Assembly: GCF_001639065.2 (NCBI RefSeq)
Contig: NZ_LQXO02000028.1
Span: 116-64,115, forward strand
From: Vibrio barjaei
GTDB lineage: Bacteria; Pseudomonadota; Gammaproteobacteria; Enterobacterales; Vibrionaceae
Length of the DNA stretch: 64,000 nucleotides
Direction: 5' to 3'
Both the position numbers and the translations under genes were made by a program. The notes beneath the pieces were generated by a model that saw nothing but the letters and a program-made list of their open reading frames with translations, made no database searches and was not told where the DNA came from. Each line of letters opens with the position of its first letter. Position 1 is the first letter of the stretch. Shown here piece by piece: positions 28,873-39,843 of this stretch.

Positions 28873-30366
28873 TTAATCTAACTCAACCAAGTTCTTCTCA
28901 AACGCTTCATGCTGAGCTTGAACCGCTTTGTCTGGGCCGCCAGTCATTGAGCTAACTACCATAATCGCAATCCAAGATAGGATAAATCCAGGAACGATTT
29001 CGTAGATATCGAAGATACCGCCGGTTAGCTGTTTCCAAACCACGATAGTCACACCACCGACTAAAATACCCGCGATAGCACCATTACGGTTCATACCAGA
29101 CCAGTATAGGCTTAGTAGGATAGCTGGACCAAAGGCAGCACCGAACCCAGCCCACGCATAAGATACTAGACCAAGTACCGAGCTGTCTGGCGTCATCGCA
29201 AGAACCAGTGCGATAATTGACAGTAAGATAACGCCGACACGACCTACCATCACTACTTGCTCAGATGTTGCATCTTTGTTGATGATTTGCTTGTAGAAAT
29301 CTTCTGCCAACGCCGACGAAGACACCAATAGCTGAGAATCCGCTGTACTCATAATAGCTGCTAAAATTGCCGCCAATAGGATACCAGCGACTACTGGGTG
29401 GAACAGCGCATTAACTAGTAACATGAAGATTTTCTCACCATCTGCCAGTACATCGCCACCAGTGCCTGTAGTGTAAACTAGACCTACAACACCCACTAGC
29501 ATCGCACCAAGCATAGACAGCGCAGACCAAATGACAGCAATACGACGAGCAGTTGTTAAGTCTTTGTTTGAACGAGATGCTTTAAAACGCGCGAGGATGT
29601 GTGGCTGACCAAAGTAACCTAGGCCCCATGCCACTAGAGAGATGATAGCGATTGCAGATAGCGGCTGGCCTTTAGTGTCATTCCATAGAGTGAGAAGCTC
29701 TGGATTAATGGCTTCAAGATCAGACGTTAACTGACCGAATCCACCTTGCATCCCAATCACAGGAACAATCATCAGTGCCGCTGCCATCAATAGGCCCTGA
29801 ACTAAGTCAGTCCAAGATACTGCTAGGAAGCCACCGAATAACGTGTACGACACAACACATACCGTACCGATGATGACGGCAATGGTGTAATCCAAGCCAA
29901 ATACTGTTTCAAACAGTTTACCACCTGCCACTAGACCAGAACTGGTATAGAAAAGGAAGAAAAGCAAAATGAAGAACGCAGATACAACCTGAATCACTTT
30001 TGAATTGTCGTTAAAACGACGAGACAAATATTCAGGCAGGGTCAGTGCGTCAGTAGTAATACTGTAAGTACGTAGTCGTTTTGCACAGATTAGCCAGTTT
30101 AGCCAAGTACCTACCAGCAAGCCGCCAGCAAGCCAGAAAGCTTCAATACCTGCTGCATACGCGTAGCCAGGAAGACCTAGCAGTAGCCAGCCACTCATAT
30201 CCGATGCACCTGCTGACAAAGCCGCTGGCCATGGTCCTAATGAACGACCACCTAGAAAGTAGTCGCTAGAATTGGCCGTGCGCTTGTAAGCAATCACACC
30301 GATAGCGAGCATCAACGCCAAATAAGCGATGAAAGTAGTTGTAATAGCGAAGCTATTTTGAATCAT
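28873..30366 (-). CDS. putP: Sodium/proline symporter
   Basis: A 497-residue SSS-family symporter with about 13 TM segments. It matches PutP along its length: YKRTANSSDYFLGGRSLGPWPAALSAGASDMSGWLLLGLPGYAYAAG is the TM2 substrate/sodium region and LAAILAAIMSTADSQLLVSSSALAEDFYK the TM8-9 sodium site. It imports proline with sodium. It is last in the operon putA, detached PutA domain, putP. Confidence 0.95.
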   Translation of the reverse strand: MIQNSFAITTTFIAYLALMLAIGVIAYKRTANSSDYFLGGRSLGPWPAALSAGASDMSGWLLLGLPGYAYAAGIEAFWLAGGLLVGTWLNWLICAKRLRTYSITTDALTLPEYLSRRFNDNSKVIQVVSAFFILLFFLFYTSSGLVAGGKLFETVFGLDYTIAVIIGTVCVVSYTLFGGFLAVSWTDLVQGLLMAAALMIVPVIGMQGGFGQLTSDLEAINPELLTLWNDTKGQPLSAIAIISLVAWGLGYFGQPHILARFKASRSNKDLTTARRIAVIWSALSMLGAMLVGVVGLVYTTGTGGDVLADGEKIFMLLVNALFHPVVAGILLAAILAAIMSTADSQLLVSSSALAEDFYKQIINKDATSEQVVMVGRVGVILLSIIALVLAMTPDSSVLGLVSYAWAGFGAAFGPAILLSLYWSGMNRNGAIAGILVGGVTIVVWKQLTGGIFDIYEIVPGFILSWIAIMVVSSMTGGPDKAVQAQHEAFEKNLVELD

Positions 30367-30390
30367 TATTATTTCCTCATCCTAGAATAC

Positions 30391-30421
30391 AGCCTCCAAC
30401 ATAACGGTGATGTTGGAGGCT
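30391..30421. other. Strong hairpin between the PutA-domain gene and putP
   Basis: The 12-bp perfect stem AGCCTCCAACAT (30391-30402) and ATGTTGGAGGCT (30410-30421) surrounds a 7-base loop, with no T run in the minus direction. It may be an mRNA processing or stability element that sets putP levels apart from putA, or a leaky attenuator. Confidence 0.55.
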
Positions 30422-30446
30422 GGTAGGGGTCCGTGACCTTATGTCA

Positions 30447-31136
30447 CTAGCTACCAAGCTCAAGCAAAGTAGCGTTGCCCCCCACTGCTGTAATATTGAT
30501 GGTTCTTGTTCTTTCTGTTATGAACCTCAACACTAGATTCGGATCGTGCGCCACAGGCAGCAGCGCTAAATCCGTCTCAGACACCAAAAGACCTATCGCT
30601 CCATCGCGATTAGCCAGTTGATGGTTAACCTGCCATTCAGTGTCTTTAGAGCCAACAAGACCCACCACTCGTACATCGAAATCGATAAAGGTGGAGGCTT
30701 CTTCTAAAGCCACAAATTGAACTAGGTTAGTAGGCAGTTGAGAACGCTCGACCGCCGATTTTAAAATTTGATTAAACTTGTCGTTCCCAGAACAAACAAT
30801 GACACCATTACCAGCGATAAGTGCCGCTGTAATTTGCGCCATTGCCGCGATCTTAGCTTGTGCTTCTTCGCTCTCAAGAACCACTAAAACCACACCACGT
30901 CCCGCCGCATAAAGCTCATTGGTTTCACCCGTCGGCCCCGGCATCACATGCGGGTTAGCTAATAGCACATTGGCTTGTTGAATATGGAATGCCATCACGC
31001 TAGCGAGCGTAGCGTTCAGTTCATTCATATTACGCTGAGCAGAAAGTAAGCACTCACGTTGTCCAGCAAAATCGGTAAGATTCCAACCTTCCCATGCTGT
31101 CAAAACATCGGAGAAAATAGTTGCGTTATTGACCAT
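30447..31136 (-). CDS. Detached C-terminal (ALDH-superfamily-like) domain of PutA
   Basis: A 229-residue protein. MPGPTGETNELYAAGRGVVLVVLES and the ending ERTRTINITAVGGNATLLELGS correspond to the last ~220 residues of long E. coli-type PutA (there PGPTGE and AAGGNASL near the end). It has no catalytic Cys or Glu, so it is not itself a P5C dehydrogenase. In long PutA this Rossmann-like domain helps close the channel between the two active sites. Here it is an 11-bp-spaced separate gene after a PutA that lacks it, so it probably docks onto PutA in trans. Confidence 0.75.
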   Translation of the reverse strand: MVNNATIFSDVLTAWEGWNLTDFAGQRECLLSAQRNMNELNATLASVMAFHIQQANVLLANPHVMPGPTGETNELYAAGRGVVLVVLESEEAQAKIAAMAQITAALIAGNGVIVCSGNDKFNQILKSAVERSQLPTNLVQFVALEEASTFIDFDVRVVGLVGSKDTEWQVNHQLANRDGAIGLLVSETDLALLPVAHDPNLVLRFITERTRTINITAVGGNATLLELGS

Positions 31137-31147
31137 GATTTTTCTCC

Positions 31148-34100
31148 TTATTTCGCCGCTTGATTAGCGTTGGCGTTAATGACATCAGTAAAGCGATATA
31201 GGTAGTGTGGGCCACCTGCTTTTGGTCCAGTTCCAGAGAGACCCTGTCCTCCAAATGGTTGAACCCCCACCACAGCACCGACTTGATCGCGGTTGATGTA
31301 GCAGTTCCCTACTCGAGCGTGTTTTTCTACCCACTCATACGTCGATTCATTACGGCTGTGGACACCTAGCGTCAAGCCAAAGCCTGTGGCGTTGATGCTC
31401 TCAACCACTTTTGGTAGTTCAGATGCTTTGAAGCGAACGATATGGAGAATAGGGCCGAAATGTTCTTCCGTTAGCACAGAGATATCGGAGATTTCAAACG
31501 CACAAGGCGGTACAAAATCCCCTTCTTCGCACTCAGCATCAAGTGACAGTTGCGCCACTTTGTTGCCTTGTTTTGTCATCGCGTCAATATGCGCCAGTAG
31601 TTTTTGCTTCGCGTTAGCATCAATTACTGGGCCCACATCGGTAGCATGCAGATATGGCAAGCCCACTTTAAGCTCATCCATTGCACCCTGAATCAGGTTA
31701 ATAACGCGCTCCGCAATATCCTCTTGAATAAACAGAACACGTAACGCAGAACAGCGCTGTCCGGCAGAAGCGAAGGCAGAGCGAACAACGTCGCGAACGA
31801 CTTGCTCAGGCAGTGCGGTCGAATCAACAATCATTGCATTTTGACCGCCGGTTTCTGCAATAAATGGTACTGGCGCAACTTGGCGTGCCGCAAGTGTGCT
31901 ATTGATGCGCTGAGCCGTTGGCGTAGAGCCAGTAAAGGCTACGCCAGCAATCGCCGCGTGAGAGGTTAACGCCTGACCCACATCAGCGCCGCGTCCTGTA
32001 ATCAGTTGAATCACCTCAGCTGGGAAGCCTGCTTCAAGCATTAGCTCAACAGCACGTACAGCGATAAGAGAAGTTTGCTCCGCAGGTTTAGCTACAACGG
32101 TGTTACCCGCAACCAGTGCTGCCGTGACCTGACCTAAGAAAATCGCCAGTGGGAAGTTCCACGGACTAATACAAACAAACACACCTCGTCCGCCGCGTGT
32201 CAGCGTTTTTGACTGACCGTCAAAGCCAAGCACGGATTGCGTTTCAAAAATATGTGGCTGTTTCGCATAGTAACGACAGAAATCGACCGCTTCGCGCACT
32301 TCATCAATACTGTCGTGAATGGTCTTACCCGCTTCCTGATGGCAAATCGCCACCAACTCATGCAGGTTTTCTTCTAGCTTGTCTGCCAGTGTTAGTAAGC
32401 ACTGACCACGCTCAGCATATGGCGTCTGCGACCAACTAGTGAAACCTTGCTCTGCTACTCGGATAGCTTCGGAAACATGATCAAGGTTAGCCATAGCCAC
32501 CTGCCCCACGACAATACGGCGATCATAAGCCGCAGTGATCGTATCAACGCTAGCACCTTCCTTGATCATGCTTTCGTATTGCGATTGACCATTAATGATC
32601 GGAGCACCTTGCCACTGCTTAGCTCGGAACAGTTCGACTTTGTGTTCGTAGTCTTTCACTTCGCTCTCAATATCGACGTTCACACCCACAGAGTTTTTAC
32701 GCTCGGCAAAAATAGCGGGAGGTAGATCGATATTAGCGTTGTGTAGGGTGTCATTGGCAAGCAATGCGTCTACCGGATGAACAGTTAAGCTATCAACAGG
32801 ACAACGCGCATCAACAAGGCGGTGAACGAAGCTGCTGTTTGCACCGTTTTCCAACAGACGACGCACTAGGTATGGCAGCAAGTCTTTGTGACTACCCACT
32901 GGTGCGTAAATTCGTACTGGCTGTTTATGCGTATCCATCACATGGTCATAGAGTGAATCACCCATACCATGTAGACGCTGGAATTCGTAATCGGTGTGCT
33001 GAGCCATTGTCGCAATAGCCGTCACTGTGTGTGCATTGTGACTCGCAAACTGCGGGAAAATATTGCCACGCACGTTTTCACTCAATAGGAATCGAGCACA
33101 CGCTAGGTATGCAACATCGGTCGCTTCTTTACGGGTATAGACAGGGTACGCATCATAGCCCGCTTGCTGAGACCATTTGATTTCGCTGTCCCAATACGCC
33201 CCTTTCACCAAGCGAAGTGGAATCAGGTCGCCTTGCTGTTTTGCTAAGCCGTTGACCCAAACCAAAACAGGGAGTGCACGCTTAGAATAAGCTTGAATCA
33301 CCAGACCAAACTTGCCCCACCCTTTCGCCACGTCGCTACGATACACTTTCTCAAATAATTTAAGTGATAGCTCAAGACGGTCAGCTTCTTCCGCATCAAT
33401 CGTAATCGCTACATCCAGCTCTCGCGCTCGAGTAAGAAGCTGAGTTAACGTATCACAAAGCTCAGTTAGCACGCGCTCTTCGTTAGCGACTTCGTAGCGA
33501 GGGTGAAGTGCCGACAGCTTGATTGAAACTGATGGTGCTGGACTAGTATCTAAGCCGTATTTATCACTGCCTACTGCTTCGATCGCCATCAAGTAGTCTT
33601 TGAAATACTTGTCAGCATCAGATTTAGTGAGCGCCGCTTCGCCCAGCATGTCATAAGAGTAGGTAAAACCGCGATCACGCATCTTTTTACCATTCTTCTG
33701 AGCTTCACCAATGCTGCGACCCAATACGAACTGATGACCCATGATCTTCATGGCCTGATACATGGCTTTACGAATCACAGGTTCTGAGAATTTGTTGACT
33801 AAACGGTTCACCGCTTTAGCTGGGCTTTGTGATTCAGACTCAGCAAGCCCGACAACTTTGCCCGTCAGCATAAGACCCCATGTTGACGCATTGACAAACA
33901 CAGAGTCAGAATTTTTCAGGTGAGATTTCCAATCAGCGACACTCAGTTTGTCGCGAATAAGCGCATCAGCCGTTGCAGAATCAGGAATACGCATTAACGC
34001 TTCTGCTAAACACATCAACAAAATGCCTTCTTGAGTATCTAAACTGTACTCAAGCAGCAAAGCATCAATCATTTGAATGGCATTTTTATCGGCACGGATG

Positions 34101-34288
34101 GCTTCGATAAGCTCGGTGGTTTTCTGTGGGATTTGCTGGGCTTCATCGCCTTGCGGCGTCGCCAGAGGTAAAAGCTGTTTCAACCATTGAGACTCATCCA
34201 CCATGTAAAGTGGAGAGATCAGTGACCAGAGCTGTTCAAGCGGCTGCTCGACAAACTCCGTTTTTAGCACATCTGTTGCTGTAAACAT
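31148..34288 (-). CDS. putA: Bifunctional proline dehydrogenase / P5C dehydrogenase
   Basis: A 1046-residue enzyme. Residues ~1-500 are the arm and FAD-dependent proline dehydrogenase barrel (IKLSALHPRYE, LRLVKGAYWDSEIKWSQQ, YEFQRLHGMGDSLYDHVM). Residues ~530-1040 are the NAD-dependent dehydrogenase, with Glu in FIAETGGQNAMIVDS, the catalytic Cys in SAGQRCSALRVL and INRDQVGAVVGVQPFGG. It oxidises proline to glutamate. It lacks the N-terminal ribbon-helix-helix repressor domain of E. coli PutA and the C-terminal domain, which is encoded by the next gene. Proline control must therefore come from another regulator. Confidence 0.95.
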   Translation of the reverse strand: MFTATDVLKTEFVEQPLEQLWSLISPLYMVDESQWLKQLLPLATPQGDEAQQIPQKTTELIEAIRADKNAIQMIDALLLEYSLDTQEGILLMCLAEALMRIPDSATADALIRDKLSVADWKSHLKNSDSVFVNASTWGLMLTGKVVGLAESESQSPAKAVNRLVNKFSEPVIRKAMYQAMKIMGHQFVLGRSIGEAQKNGKKMRDRGFTYSYDMLGEAALTKSDADKYFKDYLMAIEAVGSDKYGLDTSPAPSVSIKLSALHPRYEVANEERVLTELCDTLTQLLTRARELDVAITIDAEEADRLELSLKLFEKVYRSDVAKGWGKFGLVIQAYSKRALPVLVWVNGLAKQQGDLIPLRLVKGAYWDSEIKWSQQAGYDAYPVYTRKEATDVAYLACARFLLSENVRGNIFPQFASHNAHTVTAIATMAQHTDYEFQRLHGMGDSLYDHVMDTHKQPVRIYAPVGSHKDLLPYLVRRLLENGANSSFVHRLVDARCPVDSLTVHPVDALLANDTLHNANIDLPPAIFAERKNSVGVNVDIESEVKDYEHKVELFRAKQWQGAPIINGQSQYESMIKEGASVDTITAAYDRRIVVGQVAMANLDHVSEAIRVAEQGFTSWSQTPYAERGQCLLTLADKLEENLHELVAICHQEAGKTIHDSIDEVREAVDFCRYYAKQPHIFETQSVLGFDGQSKTLTRGGRGVFVCISPWNFPLAIFLGQVTAALVAGNTVVAKPAEQTSLIAVRAVELMLEAGFPAEVIQLITGRGADVGQALTSHAAIAGVAFTGSTPTAQRINSTLAARQVAPVPFIAETGGQNAMIVDSTALPEQVVRDVVRSAFASAGQRCSALRVLFIQEDIAERVINLIQGAMDELKVGLPYLHATDVGPVIDANAKQKLLAHIDAMTKQGNKVAQLSLDAECEEGDFVPPCAFEISDISVLTEEHFGPILHIVRFKASELPKVVESINATGFGLTLGVHSRNESTYEWVEKHARVGNCYINRDQVGAVVGVQPFGGQGLSGTGPKAGGPHYLYRFTDVINANANQAAK

Positions 34289-34582
34289 GTGTGTTCCTCA
34301 ATCTCTACTCAGCCGCAAAAGACGACTGGACTACTACAATGGCAGGCAGTGTATTTTGAGTGTTAAGGAATTACTTGTCAAAAACTCCGAGCTTTTTGCT
34401 GTTTTCTACGCTTATTAACAAAATTAATACAAGGTCACATCGAGTTAGACAAAATGAGCCGTTACAATCTGCAACCAAATTAACATATTGTTTCGTTCTC
34501 GCTAAACATTCCCCTCAGTTTTAAAACCCAAAAAAGGGATGCACATAGGCATCCCTTTATAATCACCAATGAGGAACGGAGG
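34289..34582. terminator. putA upstream region with a terminator of the GH1 gene
   Basis: AAAGGGATGC at 34533-34542 pairs with GCATCCCTTT at 34549-34558 with A and T runs on either side; it lies 25 bp past the GH1 stop codon (minus strand). The rest, 34289-34530, should contain the putA promoter; I see no further gene. Confidence 0.7.
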
Positions 34583-36016
<1,434 letters not shown>

Positions 36017-36128
36017 TTAAATCGTACATCGTGAACCGATGAGCTAGCATTTTATGAACACTATGCCAGCCTCATTTCGGCTGTAATTAAGTTTTTTAAC
36101 TGGATGTGCTCTTGTTCACAACATTAAA

Positions 36129-36157
36129 AGTTACCGGTATCATGTTACCAGTAACAT
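36129..36157. promoter_or_regulatory. Tandem GntR/LacI-type operators between GH1 and gntK
   Basis: ATGTTACCAGTAACAT at 36142-36157 fits the E. coli GntR box (ATGTTA-N4-TAACAT). A second, imperfect copy AGTTACCGGTATCA at 36129-36142 is centred 14 bp upstream. Related palindromes occur near lacI and the PTS genes. Confidence 0.75.
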
Positions 36158-36233
36158 CGATAATATGAAGTCCAGTTTGTGAATTAATTGAATTGTGCGG
36201 ATTGGATCAAATTTTGATTCGTGAGGAGGGAAC

Positions 36234-36767
36234 TTGGGGAAGTGCATTATTGTGATGGGAGTTTCTGGCTCAGGTAAGAGCACGGTAGGCAAAGGGATTG
36301 CCGATGTATTAGGCGCAAAGTTTATCGATGGCGATGATCTTCACCCGAGAAGCAATATCGACAAAATGGCCGCAGGCATACCGCTGAGTGATGATGACAG
36401 AGCGCCATGGTTGACGCGTATTAACGATGCAGCCTACAGCCTAGGACGCAAGAATGAGCATGGTGTTATTGTTTGCTCTGCACTTAAAAAAGGGTACCGC
36501 GACACATTAAGACTTGGGAACAATAACCTGATCTTTGTGTTCTTAGATGGTGAGTTTGAGCTTATTCGACAACGTGTCGAACAACGAGGAGGGCATTTTA
36601 TGAAAGGCTCCCTCCTGCAAAGTCAATTTGAAGCTCTAGAACGCCCTGATTGTGAACTCGATGTCGTGACCGTACCAATCGACATGCCACTAGAACGCGT
36701 GATTCACACCGCTGTTCGTGATATCCGCAGCCAATTGTCTAATGCCACGCTTGAGGTTGTATCATGA
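36234..36767 (+). CDS. gntK: Gluconokinase
   Basis: A 177-residue P-loop kinase (MGVSGSGKSTVG), with DGDDLHPRSNIDKMAAGIPLSDDDRAPWL, the GntK signature. It phosphorylates gluconate to 6-phosphogluconate. The start is TTG 36234 behind AGGAGG with 4-bp spacing; the next ATG at 36255 would remove the first beta strand. Its stop overlaps the ATG of edd by 4 bp, forming a two-gene Entner-Doudoroff unit. No gluconate permease or eda gene is in the window. Confidence 0.92.
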   Translation: MGKCIIVMGVSGSGKSTVGKGIADVLGAKFIDGDDLHPRSNIDKMAAGIPLSDDDRAPWLTRINDAAYSLGRKNEHGVIVCSALKKGYRDTLRLGNNNLIFVFLDGEFELIRQRVEQRGGHFMKGSLLQSQFEALERPDCELDVVTVPIDMPLERVIHTAVRDIRSQLSNATLEVVS

Positions 36768-38578
36768 CTCATACAATCATACTGGCCGTTACGCAGCGTA
36801 TCGAGCAGCGCAGTGCCAAATTAAGACAACAATATTTGGCGAATATTGAACAACAAAAACAAGCAGGCAAAGGGCGCTCGCAACTCTCGTGTGGCAACCT
36901 TGCACACGCCGTAGCTGCCGCGTGCGATGCGGACAAACAGTCCTTACTCAACAACACCAGCGCCAATTTGGCTATCATCTCGTCATACAACGACATGTTG
37001 AGCGCTCATAAGCCTTATGATAGTTATCCGGAACTCATCCAACAAGCGTTAAGTCCGTTAGGCCATACCTCGCAAGTCGCTGGCTGTGTTCCCGCCATGT
37101 GCGACGGTGTCACACAAGGACAGCCAGGTATGGATATGTCACTGTTTTCACGCGATCTTATCGCCCAAAGCACCGCATTCTCACTCAGCCACAATATGTT
37201 TGATGGTAACTTGCTGCTTGGTATTTGCGACAAGATAGCGCCCGGTCAATTAATGGGCGCGCTGGCGTATGGCCATCTTCCCACTGCGTTTATTCCCTCA
37301 GGTCCAATGGCAACGGGAATCTCTAATGAAGAGAAGGTCACGATTCGCCAACAACACGCCGCCGGAGAGCTTGGGAAAGATTCACTGCTAGAGATGGAAT
37401 GTCGTGCTTACCACAGCAGTGGTACCTGTACCTTCTTTGGCACCGCCAATACCAATCAATTAGTGTTTGAAGCCATGGGGTTAATGCTGCCAGGTAGCGC
37501 GTTTGTACCACCAGATTCCCCGCTGCGAACTGCATTAACACAAGATGCCGCGAAGCGAATCGCCAGTAGTCTTGCAGGCTCAGCAAATTATCGCCCACTG
37601 TGTGACGTAGTCTCAGCAAATAACTTGATTAACGGTGTGGTAGCCCTACTCGCTTCTGGTGGTAGCACGAATCACAGCATTCATATGATTGCCGTCGCCC
37701 GAGCTGCAGGCTTGCTACTAACTTGGCAAGACATCAACGATCTTTCCGACATCGTACCTCTGGTCGTCAATATTTACCCGAATGGCACCAGTGATATCAA
37801 TGCGTTTCATGCAGCGGGCGGTGTCCCTGCTCTATTAACCAGACTCAACCAGCAAGGGTTACTGCATCGCAATACCGTGACGGCATTTGGCCGTTTTGAA
37901 GATCAGCTTTGCTACCCGGAATTAGACACTCAATCTGATGAGCAGGCTCTCACTTGGTTACGCTCTAATGGGACGAAAAACCCTGAGGTTATCGCTAATG
38001 ACAAGCAGTATTACCAAAAAACGGGCGGGCTAAAGCAAGTATCAGGTAACTTAGGGCAAGCTATCGTTAAAGTGTCGGCGGTAAAACCAGAGCACCAGAT
38101 CATCGAAGCACCAGCCAGAGTATTTAACGATCAGAACCAAGTGGAAGCAGCCTATCAGCGAGGCGAACTCGAGTGCGACTGCGTGGTCGTCGTGCGTTTT
38201 AATGGCCCCGCAGCTAACGGCATGCCTGAGCTGCATAAACTGATGCCATTGCTTGGCAATATCCAAAAAAAAGGTTTTAACGTCGCCTTGGTGACTGATG
38301 GTAGGCTGTCTGGCGCGTCGGGGAAAATCCCAGCAGCGATTCATGTATCGCCAGAAGCCCTACGAGGTGGGAACATTGCACGTATACAAGATGGGGATAG
38401 GATTCGATTAGATTGCCACCGTGGAGAACTCAGAGTGCTTGAAGGTATCGAGAGTCGACCTCTACAGACTCATGATAGCGAAATCCATCAACAGACTTGG
38501 GGCAGAGACCTGTTTGCAACTTGTCGCCAGAACGTCTCGGCGGCAGACCGAGGAGCGAGTTTCCTCTTTGCTGACTAA
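36764..38578 (+). CDS. edd: Phosphogluconate dehydratase
   Basis: A 604-residue IlvD/Edd-family enzyme of normal length. Iron-sulfur cluster Cys appear in [25 protein letters not shown] and [34 protein letters not shown] and [26 protein letters not shown] are Edd signatures. It dehydrates 6-phosphogluconate to KDPG. KDPG aldolase must be supplied from elsewhere. The translational overlap with gntK couples the two steps. Confidence 0.95.
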   Translation: MTHTIILAVTQRIEQRSAKLRQQYLANIEQQKQAGKGRSQLSCGNLAHAVAAACDADKQSLLNNTSANLAIISSYNDMLSAHKPYDSYPELIQQALSPLGHTSQVAGCVPAMCDGVTQGQPGMDMSLFSRDLIAQSTAFSLSHNMFDGNLLLGICDKIAPGQLMGALAYGHLPTAFIPSGPMATGISNEEKVTIRQQHAAGELGKDSLLEMECRAYHSSGTCTFFGTANTNQLVFEAMGLMLPGSAFVPPDSPLRTALTQDAAKRIASSLAGSANYRPLCDVVSANNLINGVVALLASGGSTNHSIHMIAVARAAGLLLTWQDINDLSDIVPLVVNIYPNGTSDINAFHAAGGVPALLTRLNQQGLLHRNTVTAFGRFEDQLCYPELDTQSDEQALTWLRSNGTKNPEVIANDKQYYQKTGGLKQVSGNLGQAIVKVSAVKPEHQIIEAPARVFNDQNQVEAAYQRGELECDCVVVVRFNGPAANGMPELHKLMPLLGNIQKKGFNVALVTDGRLSGASGKIPAAIHVSPEALRGGNIARIQDGDRIRLDCHRGELRVLEGIESRPLQTHDSEIHQQTWGRDLFATCRQNVSAADRGASFLFAD

Positions 38579-38632
38579 ACCATGTTGACCCCGCGAGCCT
38601 ACCCCCAAGTTTTAATTAAGCGAGATTTTGAG

Positions 38633-39640
38633 TTAGAGACTCTCTCCCTCAGTAATCGTAAAGCCCATATCAAAAACTTTTTGCTCGCTTGGGGCTCCTG
38701 ATAGCGCCGATAGCAATAACTCGGCGCTCTTTTTTCCAATCTCAAATCGTGGTGTATCAATACTTGCCAAGGTTGGGCTAATCACTTTACCCATATCCAA
38801 AGCGTTAAAACCAACGACGCTGATGTCCTCAGGAACACGTTGTTGCTTAGCACGACACGCCATTATGGTACCAATCGCAATATCATCGTTGGTGCAGAAT
38901 ACGCCATCAAGCTCTGGTTGAATTAGCAGAGCTTTGTCGAGCAAAGTACTGCCCAAAGCAAAACTAGAGTGCTCTTTGGTTAATACGTGTAAAGGTTCCA
39001 ACCCAGCCTCAGTAACTGCTTTATCATAGCCGTGCATACGTAGCTGAGTTCGGGTATCTAGGCGAGCACCAAAATAAGCAATGTTGCGCTTTCCTTTGGC
39101 TATCATTTGCTTCACTACTTCGTAAGCCGCCTGCATATGATCCAAACCGACCGCCATATCAATAGGATTAACCGGCAAGTCCATGGCTTCTACTACAGGA
39201 ATACCTGCGGTTTTTATCATTTGCAGCGTACGCTCAGTATGATTGGTATCCGTCAGAATTAGGCCATCTACTTGATAAGAAAGGAAAGATTCGATTTTCT
39301 TTTCTTCCACATCGCGATCGTAGCTGTAGTGAGCGATCAAGGTATCGTAACCATTGAGGTTAGTTACCTGCTCAACACCTTGCGCGAAGCTAGAAAATAC
39401 TTGGTTAGACAATGAAGGCAGCAGTATACCAATCGCTTTGCTCGACGACTTCGACAGCATCGCAGGCGTTCTATTATGGATATATCCCAGCTCTTCAACC
39501 ACTTGAGCGATTTTATCGCGAGTCGCTTGGGCGACCGAATCTGGATTGCGCATGTAGCGACTTACCGTCATTTTAGTGATACCCACTCTATCAGCAATAT
39601 CTTGCAAAGTTGGGCGTGAACGTTTTGCTTCCATAGTCAT
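38633..39640 (-). CDS. LacI family repressor (GntR/AscG-like) of the beta-glucoside/gluconate genes
   Basis: A 335-residue LacI protein. The helix-turn-helix (PTLQDIADRVGITKMTVSRYMRNPDSVAQATRDKIAQVVEELGYIHN) is followed by a periplasmic-binding-type effector domain. Its recognition helix (KMTVSRYMRNP) resembles E. coli GntR. Upstream, ATGTTACTGTAACAT at 39666-39680 suggests autoregulation, and the same palindrome class lies before gntK/GH1 and before the PTS genes. So one regulator probably controls both gluconate and beta-glucoside use. The start could be the second Met, 6 bp downstream. Confidence 0.88.
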   Translation of the reverse strand: MTMEAKRSRPTLQDIADRVGITKMTVSRYMRNPDSVAQATRDKIAQVVEELGYIHNRTPAMLSKSSSKAIGILLPSLSNQVFSSFAQGVEQVTNLNGYDTLIAHYSYDRDVEEKKIESFLSYQVDGLILTDTNHTERTLQMIKTAGIPVVEAMDLPVNPIDMAVGLDHMQAAYEVVKQMIAKGKRNIAYFGARLDTRTQLRMHGYDKAVTEAGLEPLHVLTKEHSSFALGSTLLDKALLIQPELDGVFCTNDDIAIGTIMACRAKQQRVPEDISVVGFNALDMGKVISPTLASIDTPRFEIGKKSAELLLSALSGAPSEQKVFDMGFTITEGESL

Positions 39641-39665
39641 TCAACGAATTCTCAAGTAGTAGTGA

Positions 39666-39680
39666 ATGTTACTGTAACAT
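39666..39680. promoter_or_regulatory. Operator palindrome upstream of the LacI gene
   Basis: ATGTTACTGTAACAT is a palindrome with the same arms as the gntK operator but one base shorter in the centre. It sits 26 bp upstream of the lacI start, suited to autorepression. Confidence 0.6.
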
Positions 39681-39799
39681 TTTTGCAGTTAATGAACTAA
39701 CGGTTATCCAAATCTCTAGGTAGGGACGGTTGAAGAATAACGATTTTTATATCAGATTCAAATAGATAGCTAGTAATATCAGACAGGACAAACAAAATT

Positions 39800-39833
39800 G
39801 GGAGAAAAGAACGGCGAGTATGTAAACTCGCCG
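39800..39833 (-). terminator. Terminator of the PTS-GH1 transcript
   Basis: CGGCGAGT at 39812-39819 pairs with ACTCGCCG at 39826-39833. In the minus direction it is followed by TTCTTTTCTCCC. It lies 11 bp past the second GH1 stop. Confidence 0.75.
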
Positions 39834-39843
39834 ATATTAGGGT

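Noticed and set aside
30447..31136. Independent P5C dehydrogenase
   Set aside because: At 229 residues it lacks the catalytic Cys and Glu motifs and matches the non-catalytic C-terminal domain of PutA.
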